Made by a program: the position numbers and the translations under genes. Under the pieces are notes generated by a model that saw only the letters and a list, made by a program, of their open reading frames with translations, ran no database searches and was not told where the DNA came from. Positions 19,026-31,586 of a stretch of DNA of 64,000 bases are shown piece after piece; position 1 is the stretch's first letter; every line of letters begins with the position of its first letter. The DNA comes from Ostrinia nubilalis (lineage: Eukaryota; Arthropoda; Insecta; Lepidoptera; Crambidae): positions 9,806,001 through 9,870,000 of the forward strand of contig NC_087095.1 in NCBI RefSeq assembly GCF_963855985.1, read 5' to 3'.

Positions 19026-22000
19026 CTGGGTAAAAGTCCAATTTTTAAATGAATCCTTTACATCTAAAGGTTGTTAGGTAAATGGGTATATGAGCCGACA
19101 CTAGGCCATGTTAAAATGGGCATATAAATGGTATGGTGAAGTCAGAAATTTGATATCATCAGTTTATTTTTTTAATTTTCGTACAAAATTGATAAAATTC
19201 GATTATCCAACACCCTGTTTTGGTTTGAGGAAATTCTACTGACATGAATTTAATATTTAAAGCGCAAAAAAAATGCGTAAGGGCAATTTGTGGTATGTCC
19301 CCTCGTCAATCCTGTGAGCCTGTCTTTAGAAAGCTACAAATATTGCCCCTACCTTGTCTGTACATCCTTGAGGTAGCTTTGTTTGTGAGAAATAATATTA
19401 ATTTATTCAAAAAGCGAAAAGATGTTGTAAACTTCAATGTTAGAGATCCTAGTCATCTAGTATATGATAGCTTACCTAAACTCAAACATTATCTTGATCA
19501 GTGTGATGCCATGTGTGTTAAGATATACAATTGTATCCCGAACCATATCAAAAACCTACCAAATGCAAGATTCAAAAGGTCGCTTATAATATGGCTAAGT
19601 GACATGAATTTTTATAGGGTAAAGGACTTTCTTAATATGACACATTGTAATAAGAAATTTTGACTAATTATTTTGACATCATATTATTTTAATTGGAAAT
19701 TGTATTTTTTTTGACATTAATAATTAATCTTCATCATTAACATTATTATTAAATTGTAAATATTTGCATGCCATTTATAGTAAGGTAAAACATGAGCACA
19801 GTTATTATTATTATCTATCCACATATATGTATATCACCATGTTTTAAGCAAATAAATTTATTTGATTTGATTTGATTTGATTTGTATATCTATAAAAGCG
19901 AATGGTTTCAGAAAAGTCACAAATTTTGCACGGGGGTTGCTTTTAGAACGTAGGTGCTCACTAAAAACGGATTTTACGAAACTCCACCCCTAAGGGGGTA
20001 AAACGGGATTATCGCTTCGAGACAAACATTTAGCACGTAGGTATAGAATTGAATTCAATACCTTCGTAACTGCAAGTACAAAAGGATAACTTAATACCAT
20101 AAAACATAAGAATGTAAAAAGGGAAAGATCAAAGTCACCATTTGGTTCGAATCTTAAATAGCTTAGTAGTTTAGTTGTATGCAATAGGTATGTTTTCAAA
20201 AACGTACCTAATTAACGTCATTAATTCAACTCAACGTAAGTTTTTTTCTGTATTATTTTGTATCACATCTAAAACAAAGTATCTTGAAATCTGTATTGTT
20301 CATTAATCTCGCATAATATGAGCATAAACAGAGTAAATGAAACTTTATTAATTAGTAAAAATAAGGTTAATTAATTAGGTACCTACTCATAAATAAGGAT
20401 ACCTCATTAAAACTAAGGATTCAATTTGCCCTTAATAGTTAATAAATAGAAATTTGCTATTAGTTTACGAAAAACCAATTTTCATCGTTGTTTCGAAGTT
20501 AATCACTTAAATAAGTCATTTTCAGGTGATAATGAAATTTTGATCCCATTATAAAGTCAAATCTCTTTACAGTGTCGGTGATTTAGTAACAACGGTCTCT
20601 TAATCCCCTCAAATTGTATTTTGGATTATAATACCTGATATAAAACTTGTTTAATTTCAGTTGTGAAGAACATTATAATCGTTTAGTATGGTTTTGCCGT
20701 TAGTAACGATGACAATTGAATGGATTTGAACTCTCCTTCTCAAATGGTAGCTCACCGTACTCAACTAAATTCCATCAGCTAGGGCTAGCTAAACCTAGCT
20801 ACCTCTAGGTATACATTGAAAACTGAAGAAATGGGAGACTCGCATCGAACTTACTATCAATTTATGTACGAGTACCTAGTAGTAGCAGTAATAATAAAAT
20901 TGCGAAATTATAACAACCAGAACACACAGAACAGATTCAGTTGTTTTTATTTTCTGCGGCCCGCTTTTAGCTCATAATCTGCCTTCGTGGCCCCTGCTCC
21001 CAAAGAGTCTGTGCATCCCTGCACTAGCGTATAGCATTCCTGAACATTACGGTCACAGATTTTATTGAATATCAATATTACTGTATGTTTGTACGAGCCC
21101 ACTTGCAATATTTATTGATTTTCCATCACGAGAGTTATAAAGCCATTACCTTCGTTGGAGTCCAGACCGCAGACGCTGTCGAGGATCTCCATTTTCGTGT
21201 GGTCGAGGCCATTAGCGCCACCTATGTCCACGAAGTCGAGCATCCCCCGTTTCGTACACTGGACAAAAATAAATTGAATTTAGTAATTAAGCCGTAGTAC
21301 ACAGATAGAAGATTAAATAGTTGTCAATACGATATACGAGGATTACCAATAAAAATAAAGACACTTAACATTTTATTAGCACTAAATATGAGGATGTATG
21401 TAGTTTAGAAAGTATCATGAAAAATTGTTAATGAATATTAAAGTTATGGAAAAGAAAATAAGGTAAAATAAATGTACTCTGATATCAATTCGAACAAAAC
21501 TACCTATTTAAAAAATAACAAATAACCATTTTAGCCACCAAAACTCAATTATTGAGTTTTCAATTAACTGCGTGTACTAAAAAATATTTTACGATGAAGT
21601 TGCGTGATGATCCAACATATCAAGTAAGTTAACAATATCTTGCCCAGGTAGAACGTATACCTGTCAAGAGTTAGTTACAGGTCAAGAGCAAGCCTTGTAG
21701 AATGACAAATATTTTAAATCGCCTCGCGCGGAATAGAAAAGAAAGAACAACTTGCAAGCCGAAGAACTTTTTGTAAGGCTTTTGAAGAACCTTGCTACTG
21801 GATACTTGCTGAAGACGTGTATTGTGTAATTTAATACTTGAGTCCATAATATGAGTAGATAAAATTACGAAGATCATAATTGACACGACTCTACATGCGA
21901 TAGCATCTTTAGAGAAATATTATGCAGAAAACCGCTTTTATATTACGTTTATTTTATCACATTGTTTTTACTTCGAACAGTAGAAATCTGAGGCATTTTT

Positions 22001-25000
22001 TTAATCAAAACTGTAAGATTTATAACATTGTAATAGCCTAGGCACTAGCAAGATTTATAAGCTACCCCCCGCTTTCTCAGCCCACGACTTTAACTAAGCT
22101 GAACGCGATTATTAAGTTTCGCAGCAAAAGATAAATAATGAATCAAAATTATTTATTAAAAAAGGTACATGAATAAAAGTACAATATTCTGAGGAAAAAT
22201 TAAATAACTGAGATCCAGGAAAAATTCCGATGGACGCTCAATTTGGAAAAGCTGGGCCAACATTATATTGCAATCATTGGATTATATAATTAAATTATGG
22301 CGCCTGCTATTTTTAGTAGCCAAAGTGAACTCGATTATTTTACCTTATTTATAAGCAGACTGCCTGAAATAACGGCGAAAAAGAAAAATCAGAATACCCA
22401 TGAGGATTACAATTTCATTAGCTACAAACTTAGTCATAGTTTATTTACAAATGAAGCATTGAAACCTTTCTTCGCAGAATCTAGATCTTTAACATAAAGT
22501 TAAGCTGTTCGTTATTCATAATTCTTTTTGATATAAAAGACGATGTCATTATTTAGGGATTTTCAATGAAGTACGTATTAAAACGTCCCTAAACAAACAG
22601 GATTCTTTAAGGTATTCTCTTTTGTGCTTCTTTTGAATGGATTATATTGGTCAGAATGTTTGACGTTAATGTAGACACATATAAGAAAGGTTGTAGCAAT
22701 GACGTCGTCCAGAGCTAAGCAGTAAATACCTACACTATTAGTGCCTTTATACAACACCTAAACAAGATATAATTATGAAAATCAGTATGAAATTCAAATG
22801 TTAGTTAAATAGTCAAATGAAAACTAATAATTTACTGATGATGTTAATACTTATGCCGTGTATTTTAATAAAACAAAATCAATTAAAAGTATTTTTAAAG
22901 CAACCTGACTACTCCCAATTAGGACTCTAAACTTAGACCAAACTGAAAGTCAAATAGCAATAAAGCTGTTCAAATACTGCCATAAACGCGAACTTCACTA
23001 ACTCATGCCTAATAATACCAGAAGTTTCGGCTAACTTGCGACATGCTCTATTAGGCGGAGGAGTTAAGTATCTGTCCTTTCCCATCCAATTACTTGGAAT
23101 TGCTGAATTGGCTGAAAGAAATTTTATAACATAACCGAGTTAACTGGCTAGAAAGAATTAGTCAAAAGTGATTTACGGAGTTAATGCCGTTCGTTTTAAA
23201 AAAGTAAAGGAATATGACGCCGGCTGCCTAAAATGTTATTGAATTAGATTACGCTACTGTGGTTCTGAATTCAATCCTGTGGGGGTGTAATTCTATTTTT
23301 AACATACCTAGTAATGTGTATGTAAATTATTAATTTGTACGTTATAAGTTAATGTGTGTGTGTGCTTATTCTAGTTCTGCTTAGTTTGAAAATAAACAAT
23401 TGGTCTCATTGTTAGAATAATTAAATTACTAGTTATTGTAAGTGTATTAATAAAATTTCATAATTTCTTTATTTCAGTACGCCTATCATCTAGTTCACAC
23501 ACTGTACCATTATGTAAATTACTGAATCGCTTCTAATCCCATGCCAAAGTCTTCAAACTATGGCCATTGGCAATGACATGGCTCAGTAGCGATGACGTGC
23601 CATTCTAAGTGTGGAAGAGCTTAAGATGAACTTAGTTAATCGATCACCACCTCTTACTTACACAAACTTAGTGTAACTAATAAATATACATAAATGTTAC
23701 TTGCTTTCTTACGTAGATGCTTATTATGTTCCAACTCTAGCCTTCAAATGAGATAGTTAATAACAGAAACAGTGATGTCAAAGGCTTTAATTATTTCAGT
23801 AATAACTACGAGTAGAAAAGGCTACCACTTAAGCGTCTAATTATAAAGGTATACTCGCTTCTGCTTATTAAGATGTTGTTCATTAACATAATTTAGTTAG
23901 TAGGTAACATAATGCTCGTTAAATTTATTAATGTACTTGTTAACTTTTGGGGTGCAAATTAATTAATTTTTTGATGTGAATTTTGCAATGATTAAATGTT
24001 TACACGTCCCGGGTTTGGGAATTTCCAAGAATGAGTATCGGAAAACTTTTAAGAAATTAATTGCTCGTGCAAAAAATATAAATTTGAATGGAATCACGTA
24101 TCACTGGAGATGTTGTCAATCGAACAGAATCGGGTGTTTGATGATTAAGAATTCCTAAGATCCTTAGGACTGTCATTCGTTCAAGTCAAGGGTTCGTTCC
24201 TCGTGACATGAGACGTCTATTATTGCCTAGAAGTTAGTATACGATATTACAGTAAATATCGTAAAATTTAGGACATACGAAAAATTTTTGGTGGCCACTA
24301 TTAAAGTCAAAGAATTCGACGAAATATTTAAGATTCCACCCAATATGTCGTGGAGTTTCACGTTGTGGTTTCAATACTTGTCTTTATACAGACACTGGCA
24401 GAACTTTCCACTATTTTAATATGTAGAGTCTTATACAGTGTGTCCGGGCTTGTAGTGATCAAACTTTAAGGGCGTAATCTATGGACAATTTTATCGATGA
24501 AAATACTTCAAATTTGGGGCTTGACCCATTTCTCGCAAAATTACGAGGATTTAAGTTTTTAATTTTTAGTTTTCACCTCTTCCTTCAAAAACAAGTGAAA
24601 GCGTGGGTAGCTTAACACTAATAAGCAAAAATTTTATATCATGCGATAGCCAATAAAATTATCTATTAGCAGAAGTAGAAAACAGATACAAGTTTCATAC
24701 ATTTTAAGGGAGTAAGAATGGATTTAATTAGAAAAAAACATAATTTTTTTCACTTCTTTTTCAGTTATTTTCCAACACAAGAAAAACCAGGTCGTTAAGG
24801 TATATTTTTTTTGCATTGTATTATTAGTATTTGAGCTATTCTACAAAACGAATGTAAATTTATTAGTTTACGTCTATTAGTTTTGACGTAATTGTTGAAC
24901 AAAGATACCCCTTCCCAGCGGTTTCCATAGCGCACGCGACATGCGAAAATGCACTGCCTGAAAGAATCACACAACCTATTCCGATTACTATGATATAAAA

Positions 25001-28000
25001 TTTTTGCTTATTAGTGTTAAGCTACCCACGCTTTCACTTGTTTTTGAAGGAAGAGGTGAAAACTAAAAATTAATAACTTAAATCCTCGTAATTTTGCGAG
25101 AAATGGGTCAAGCCCCAAATTTGAAGTATTTTCATCGATAAAATTGTCCATAGATTACGCCCTTAAAGTTTGATCACTACAAGCCCGGACACACTGTATA
25201 TTTTAGTAGAACTCTGTTTATAGCAAAAATGGTTCCCGTTTCCACTAATCAAATAGTTACACGAACTTACTCAACAAGATCAACATTGCAATCGAAACTC
25301 ACTTTCCTATATTGAATTTGAATAGCCGACCCACTGCAATGGTTCGTAAGTAAGAAAAAGTGGTAGTTTTTTAGGTTGCATTAATGCTAACAAAGATCGT
25401 AGAGCAATACCTAGGACCGCTCCTTTTTAGGGAATTAACTAGAAGCTTCGACCTTGACAATAAAACCTAAAATGATAATAAGAAAAGTTTCAGCATTATT
25501 GGTGAAAAGGGGCACAATAATACATATAAGATGAAACGGATATACTTATAATTTTTCCATCCTTTCATTTTCCTTCTGGCATTTAAAAAAACAGACGGAG
25601 ATGAAGATAAAAGACACCTGAAGATAGTATAAGCCAAGTACTCACACGATGAATAGTCCCAGTCTCCATATCAACCACGTCCCTCTTCATAGCCTGTCCC
25701 ACGTTGAGGTCCAGAACGCGCACGATAGCAGGAGAGATCGCGATGATCGAGCAGTTGCCGGTCTCGCCGTGATTCCGCAGTGTGTACACACCCTCAGAAC
25801 CGAACAGCATGACGTTGCAGGCTGTTAGACAAAACAGGATAGTGTTGTGGTTATATTAAAATTATTAGGGATTAAAAGGGACGAAAACCGTCCCTTTGGC
25901 AACCCTGCTGATAAGCTACAACATTCCTCGTGAGATTATTAAATCAAATATAACTCAGAATGCGTCATTGCTTTTCATCATAGACACATCGCGTTGTGAG
26001 TATTTTTAAAGAACCATAATTCAAATTTGTTGGATAAGTGCATGAGTAGACAGATTTAGATAAAATCTCTCTCTTTGAGATGTTATCTATGAGGGGTTCA
26101 ATGGAGCTTTCTTTGAAGACGCCTATTCACTAGCGCTTTGACGATCTTTATTGTTAGCAATAAATTCAAAGATTAATGTTAAAACTGAAATAAATATTTA
26201 TGTATGCTGTTTGTTAAATAAAGACTTGTATTTTTAGGAATTAAATCTGAAATATTCAAAGACATAAAATACATAGATTGACTTCTGTATTCATGGACAT
26301 ATAAAATATCACTTTGATCCCTCATTATGACTCTGTGTTTCGATTCATGACATCTTTTGGTAATCAATCATTTAACTATTTTATATTTTCGAATGTCTTT
26401 TTTTTTAATCGATTAAATATAAAATTGTACGATAAAAGCATAATGTTACATTAGTCATAGATTTGTTAACTTTGTATTCGATTTGTTGCCATAAATAAGT
26501 AAGGTTGTACACCTTACCTACTATCGAATCGATTTCCATGAAGTTACATTGTTTACGTAATGTTACGTAGGTATTGCACCATTTTATCGATTTTACGTGA
26601 TCAGCCCATACATTTGTCGTATAAAATCATCGATAAGATTTTATCACGGCGCGAATCCTAGCCCTGATGGTATGCAAAACTTACGTCTTGCATTTCTCAA
26701 GTGTCGTATAGTGACGGCGAATCCTTTTCCCTGGGCAGGCACTCTGTACTGGATGAGGGCGGCGTTCTGCCGCGATATGAGCTTCCTCTGCGGCCTGCGG
26801 TCGCAGGATTCCACCACTCGGTCGTCATCCCACGCGTCGGCTGGCCACACTTGCCCGTTGAGCTCCCAGCCATCGACCCACTAAGAAAATGGAATGGTTT
26901 AAAATGAATTTTCACTAAGATAATATCCAGATTATAAAATATGAAAGTACAAAATTTTACTCCTGATTGATGGGTTGGATATCGAAACTAATTGCTATCT
27001 CTTATATTTATCGTTAGTTTACATACATAGCAAAGACGCGTGGCAAAATCTTTGCTTACATACAAACTAAATGTGGTTTTGTGATATAGGATATGGGGGT
27101 ACCGCCTCAGTCAGCGGCAGTCGTTGTTCACATTTCCAAAAAACAAGAATAATAAAGAATAAGAAAGAAATACAAAGTAAATATTTTGTTTTATCCATCG
27201 CTGATAAAACGTCACAAAAATATGACGCATTTTCCTACATGAAGATTGGCAGCACTTAAATGTATTCCTGTCCCTTTTCATTTATTAAGGAAAGAAAATA
27301 CTCACCACCAAGATGGGAAACATTCTTCAGTTTATGTAACTGAAATGGCGACCGACGTGGCTTATGATAAGAGACAGCAAGTTGTAATGGATAAAAATGG
27401 CAAAGGCAAATGGCAGTCTGAGATAGAAAATGGAAAACAGGCAGAGAGAGACACATATCTTGGAGTCGAAATTAAGCTGCAAACAATTTTGCTGCTCATG
27501 GAAAAGTATTGATGGAACTACTTATTTGGAAATGAATCATAAAAACTGCCAAACAAGCAAATCAATTAAGATTAACTAGAAAGATGTTCTACTTTTATTG
27601 GGGTAACCGGTATGTCGTATGGTGTAAGTACAATCCCAATTCTTTAATGCATAACAGCTTTAAAATCTAAGCGACAAAAAATATTAGAACAAAACTTTGA
27701 CTGTGAACAAAAAGCCATCCAACTCTATAACAAAGCTTTTAGAATATGAACAGAGTCTCGTTAGGTTTATTCATATTCGGATTTTATGGAGCATGTTCCG
27801 AAATATACAATTTCCACCCTTTCAAAATGTTTGCTGTCCATTGCATTGCAAACTGCAATGCGAATAAATTCGTATTCAGGGGTGATATTTTTATCGTTTT
27901 ACCTGTATTTGATTACGTTTTAAAAATGTATGTTTTAAAATAACCTACGAGACAACAATCTCATAAAGTTACACTAAGAGTAGGCGCACACCGTTGATTT

Positions 28001-29642
28001 TTAGTTGGCCGATAGTTGTGCCCGATTTTAATTAATTGTATGAAGAATCGGCCAAATCGAATCGGCGTAGTGTGCGCACTCCAATACATGCCCATACTGA
28101 TCAACTGCCCAACTAAACTATCGGCCGACGAAAAATCAACGGTGTGCGCCTACTCTTACACAATATACATTTCTGTCCACAGATTATTCAATTATAAAAT
28201 GCAATCTCCTTAAAAGAGTTCCGATGGAATTGAAAAAGTTCCGCCGCACAAAGTTGTAAAGTATGGTAATGATCTACTTACCTACTTAGTATATTCACTT
28301 TACATGAAACTCACTTGTATCTTAACTTGGAAATAAACATGTTAGATGCCAGGAATTAATTTGACTTCTTCTTCCTTATTGTAACTGATGTAAATAAGAC
28401 AATGAATGTTAGGTACTTGTAGCAAACAATTATTCCAAAATTGTATTAATTTTGTTACCACCACGACTTTTTTATTTTTCTTGGTTTAAAGAAGGAATAT
28501 AATAATAGCTCAATAATCTTTCTAGAAAATTAACCAGGTACTGCGAGAGAATAGGTAGGGTATCGAGAGGCATCAGATTTAGAAACTGCATTAATATTTC
28601 CTCGCCGTCCGCTTCATGCCCTGATTTGAAAATCTAATTAAGAAATGTCGATGGCAGAAATAAATTAAGTTTAAATTACCGCAACGAGTCCCCCGTTGTC
28701 GCAAGGCACGTCCACGTAGTTGAATGTCACTTGGATCCGCTTGTCTGGGTCCGCTATCATGTATATTCCGCACACCGTAGGTTCATCGGAAGGTGATTTG
28801 AAGAATAGCTCACCTTCCTCGGATGTGACGAGAAAACAATCTGTCGACAAAAAAATACTGGCAACCTATTTGTGTACTTGAAAAAAAAACACTACGTTCG
28901 ATTAATATAAAAACAAATGAGCACCACTATTTTTTTTTGTTCAATTATGGCTTCGTACAGTTTGCACATTAATATGGCCAGTGTCAAGACTTTCAGGCCA
29001 AAAAGTCCGAGTATCACTAATATCTTTATAGTGATATTCTGTTTAAAAAATAACTTGTTATTTTTATTTTTACGTTCTAACAAGACTCAAACTCAGTTTC
29101 TCTCTACATGACACATGCTTCACGAACCGAATTCCACATACATAGCTATGCCTTCACTAAAACCACCAAAACTGAAACCAAACCTGTAACATTGACCCCA
29201 ACCTTGGACGGTAAGACAAATTATGCATGAATAGACTTAAAAGGAATATATTAAGCATAATAAGATCCCCGAGTCTCTTTCGTTGCAAGAAAGCACATAA
29301 CCTACCTACTCAAATATTGTACGAGATGAGAATTAGCGAAAAAAATTAAATATCACCAAGACAAAATTGTAAGTTATTATCAAGACTACCAACACTATTA
29401 AGAGTTCAAGTTACCATGATTACCTTTTGTCCGCGCTAAAGCAAACATTTTAGTTAGAATGCCTGTAACATGCCTTGTAACTTGACGTCCTATAAAATTA
29501 TTTCTATGTTTATTTTTAGCCGCGTTATGCACTTACCTTCTGTAGGATCTATAACTCGATGGGAAGGCCTAGGGATGCGTCGCGCCCTCGCGAACGAGTG
29601 AGAGAATATTGGCGAGCTCTTTATCCGACCGTACTCTTTGCC
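18874..29642 (-). CDS. CRHBP-like: Corticotropin-releasing-factor-binding protein (6 exons, N-terminus missing)
   Basis: The exons in order are 29642-29537, 28840-28680, 26880-26685, 25821-25646, 21258-21150 and 19025-18874. They join in frame across AG/GT borders to about 299 residues plus TAA. CRF-BP is a secreted glycoprotein; vertebrate members bind CRF-type peptides, and in insects the likely partner is the CRF-like diuretic hormone DH44 (inference). Diagnostic blocks are WVDGWELNGQVWP, PCNVMLFG, LDFVDIGGANGLD and ACEDTVVRLVSSGRY, matching vertebrate CRF-BP in order and spacing. Ten cysteines fall in five consecutive pairs, as in the vertebrate five-disulfide pattern. Human CRF-BP has 322 residues, so only about 20-40 N-terminal residues with the signal peptide are missing. 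That exon was not located and may lie right of 29642. Confidence 0.92.
19215..19884 (+). mobile_element. 5'-truncated non-LTR retrotransposon (CR1/Jockey-like) in CRF-BP intron
   Basis: A 139-codon frame (19244-19663) encodes the C-terminal tail of a LINE reverse transcriptase. KCVRAICGMSPRQSCEP and the following VALFVRNN block are typical of post-RT regions. About 190 bp of 3'UTR ends in a (TTTGA)n microsatellite (19855-19884) instead of poly(A), as seen in CR1-group LINEs. It is antisense to the host gene. The endonuclease and catalytic RT motifs are absent, so the copy is inactive. The exact 5' junction is uncertain. Confidence 0.75.
19885..20010. repeat. Dispersed repeat fragment
   Basis: The stretch CACCCCTAAGGGGGTAAAA with preceding TTTTACGAAACTCC resembles a frequent lepidopteran dispersed repeat, known from memory only. 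Family not determined. Confidence 0.3.
20011..21149 (-). other. CRF-BP intron remainder
   Basis: Mostly AT-rich. The stretch ending GTGCATCCCTGCACTA near 21030 resembles, in inverted form, a hAT-type CAGGGATGCAC end, but no partner end was found. Confidence 0.35.
21150..21258 (-). CDS. CRHBP-like: CRF-BP exon 5 of those found
   Basis: The acceptor is TTTGTCCAG before 21258 and the donor GTAATG follows 21150. It encodes CTKRGMLDFVDIGGANGLD through DSVCGLDSNE, holding the fourth cysteine pair. The DFV.IGG.NGLD block is the strongest match to vertebrate CRF-BP. Confidence 0.92.
21259..24435 (-). other. CRF-BP intron, unannotated part
   Basis: No exon or intact element found. A short GT run lies near 23353-23363. 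The remaining sequence is AT-rich and unremarkable. Confidence 0.35.
24436..25196. mobile_element. Foldback Tc1/mariner-type element, 761 bp
   Basis: Arms of about 205 bp (24436-24640 and 24992-25196) are inverted copies with few differences. The tips read CAGTGTGTCCGGGCTTGTAG and are flanked by TA (24434-24435, 25197-25198). It shares the CAGTGTG tip with the elements at 606 and 60496, and GGGCG(T/C)AAT follows about 40 bp inside here and at 60496. It lies inside a CRF-BP intron. No coding capacity. Confidence 0.8.
25646..25821 (-). CDS. CRHBP-like: CRF-BP exon 4 of those found
   Basis: The acceptor TTGTCTAACAG precedes 25821 and the donor GTGAGT follows 25646. It encodes PCNVMLFGSEGVYTLRN through METGTIHR. 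GNCS gives a likely N-glycosylation site, and two cysteines form the third expected pair. Confidence 0.93.
26685..26880 (-). CDS. CRHBP-like: CRF-BP exon 3 of those found
   Basis: The acceptor ATTTTCTTAG precedes 26880 and the donor GTAAGT follows 26685. It encodes WVDGWELNGQVWPADAW through TIRHLRNAR. The DGW.L.G block matches vertebrate CRF-BP; ESCD supplies the partner of the PCD cysteine in the preceding exon. Confidence 0.93.
26915..27974 (-). other. CRF-BP intron sequence
   Basis: No supported feature. An 88-codon + frame at 27246-27512 has no recognisable motif and probably arises by chance. Confidence 0.35.
27975..28158. mobile_element. MITE, 184 bp, in CRF-BP intron
   Basis: The ends TAAGAGTAGGCGCACACCG and their complement (ending 28158) pair over about 45 bp with few mismatches, continuing through GTTGATTTTT and GGCCGATAGTT. 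CAC flanks both ends and may be a 3-bp duplication; TAA/TTA at the tips is an alternative reading. Confidence 0.7.
28680..28840 (-). CDS. CRHBP-like: CRF-BP exon 2 of those found
   Basis: The acceptor TTTGTCGACAG precedes 28840 and the donor GTAATT follows 28680. It encodes DCFLVTSEEGELFF through PCDNGGLVA and holds three cysteines: the first pair, and the first member of the second pair. Confidence 0.92.
29537..29642 (-). CDS. CRHBP-like: CRF-BP exon 1 of those found
   Basis: The acceptor TTGTCAACAG precedes 29642 and the donor GTAAGT follows 29537. It encodes 35 codons from GKEYGRIKSSP to VIDPTE and joins in phase to the DCF exon. The sequence is basic (RARRIPRPSHR) and poorly conserved, as this region is in other CRF-BPs. 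Support comes from phase and splice sites rather than homology. Confidence 0.75.
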
Positions 29643-30170
29643 CTGTTGACAAATTGTATTACAATTAATAAAAGGTTTATTATGGGCGAATGGAATACAA
29701 TTATATTTTTAACCAAAAGTAATGTTTACTGAAAATTACATAAAAATGTCAATTTTCGCGTTCAATTATGATATTGTTACCTGATGTGTAAAAATTAGCC
29801 ATACCGAGCAGATTAAGAAATATAAATGTCTATTAAAGATTAGTATTTGCCTGACTTCATAGTAGTGCTTTTTTCAGTAGTATGGACTTTTTTAGAATCA
29901 GCCAACAAGAAGTGGAAGTGGGTCATAAATCTGAGCTCTAATTGTAGGTACTACTTCTGTAAAAGGACAAATTGACTTTATGACGACAAATGAGTACCTA
30001 TTTATTAATCGTTCTCGCAAAAACTACTAAACGAGTTTTAATGGGCATAAAGGTAATTTACGGAAATTTAAGACTTTTACACTTCACGAAAACCAAGTGT
30101 ACACTCGCGTTAACCATGAAGTACCCAATTAAAATTTAACAATATTAAAAGAATGTAAAACTTAGTCTGA

Positions 30171-30276
30171 GTTGCACTACCTAACTTTGACCGTAACTAT
30201 GACGATAACCGGTGTTTATTGTATGGAGTTTGACAGATTTTTGACGTTTGTCAAAGTTAAAGTTAGATGGTGCAAC
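30171..30276. mobile_element. Short MITE, about 106 bp
   Basis: GTTGCACTACCTAACTTTGA on the left is matched by the complement TCAAAGTTAAAGTTAGATGG plus TGCAAC on the right. The arms differ by an insertion. TSD not resolved. Confidence 0.55.
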
Positions 30277-30329
30277 ACAGCCTTAGAATGACACTTTATA
30301 AAAGCGACGATAAAAGTTTGAATGTAAAA

Positions 30330-30720
30330 AGGAATCTGGGGGCACGGCAGTGCCCCCGCCAAGTCGAGCGCGAAGCAAACACTGCCGTACCATCCTTTAC
30401 TGGAACCATTTCGCCGCATTTTCAGGCCTCTATTTGAGAACCTCTGGATAAGACCAGAACGCTGAAATTTTCGTCATCTAGTAAGCTATAATCACATACT
30501 TAAAATCCAAAATTTCAAGTCTGTAGGTCATTTAGTTCCGAAGTTATGCGAAAGCAAAGTTTCGCATTTATGACACTCACTCACTGATGATCATCAAAAT
30601 AGAACTAGTACTTCCCATCAACTCAGAGAGCTGAAATTTGGTACAGAGTTAGGGTTTAATGGCCACATAAAGGGAAAACTATAAAAACTAGGAAAATCGA
30701 AAATCTGGAGTAACGCCACA
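30330..30720. repeat. Dispersed repeat with strong GC hairpin
   Basis: GGGGGCAC (30338-30345) and GTGCCCCC (30350-30357) form an 8-bp stem with a 4-base loop inside AT-rich DNA, followed by AAGTCGAGCGCGAAGC. The block resembles a high-copy insect repeat, from memory only. A Helitron-type origin is possible because of the hairpin, but no terminal CTRR was assigned. Confidence 0.35.
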
Positions 30721-31084
30721 TTCATAATAATCAATACTACTAGCGCCACACCGGCACCGTGGTGTTCGCCTATACCACTCACCGCTAGATGGCGCTAGCA
30801 CTTTGAGCGTCATTTTTCTGCACCGCGGTGTCCAGATTTTATTTCCTTTCTAGATCCCCCCGTCGATTCAGTTGAATGTTGTGCAAATATTTAAATTTTC
30901 TTTGATTTCGTTTATTATATGGTGAGGTTGGCTAAGGTTAAGTTATTAATACAACTTCTGCTTTGTTGTCCATTTTAAAGGTCGTTGAGTTTATTTGTGT
31001 TAAATATCGTAAAAAAATGTCGATAATTATAAAAGAAAAGACGACGGCGTTAAATAATTATTCCACTTTCTACAAAAAGAAGTG

Positions 31085-31586
31085 AAATCCCACCAAAAAC
31101 ATTCTGTAAAAAACTAGCCAAGTCTCGATGGAGCTGCTTGTTCATCTCTAAAAAGTAATGAAATCTAGACAAAGTCGTGCCAAGTCTATGGTTCCCTACT
31201 GCAATTTCTTTATTATTATAGTTAATGTTTTGTGACTTGGCCGTTGAACAATCTTTATAAGATAATCATACATAAGTATTATTGAAATACGCAGCTTTAT
31301 CAAGCCTACTTGACTGGTTATTGAATCAACGTTTTCCAAGTGGCAATTTTCCATCGTCAATGGGTAGCGGTTCTGGCGACAGATTGGTGCAATGGTGTCA
31401 TGGAGCACCTGGTTTTGTACCCTTCAACGGCCAAGTCACACAACATTAACTATAATAATAAAGAAATTGCAGTAGGGAACCATAGACTTGGCACGACTTT
31501 GTCTAGATTTCATTACTTTTTAGAGATGAACAAGCAGCTCCATCGAGACTTGGCTAGTTTTTTACAGAATGTTTTTGGTGGGATTT
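31085..31586. mobile_element. Foldback element with 164-bp arms
   Basis: Arms at 31085-31248 and 31423-31586 are nearly perfect inverted copies, beginning AAATCCCACCAAAAACATTC and ending GGCCGTTGAA around a 174-bp spacer. The high arm identity suggests recent formation or maintenance by gene conversion. No transposase. The duplicated target site was not resolved. Confidence 0.8.

Noticed and set aside
20930..21035. hAT-like CAGGGATGCAC end (inverted)
   Set aside because: No partner end or 8-bp duplication could be found, so not listed as an element.
26597..26915. Several frames on both strands around the third CRF-BP exon
   Set aside because: Only the minus frame with splice borders and the DGW.L.G motif continues the CRF-BP protein; the others are shadows.
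27246..27512. 88-codon + frame in a CRF-BP intron
   Set aside because: No motif, no promoter or splice signals, and AT-rich codon use like surrounding intron.
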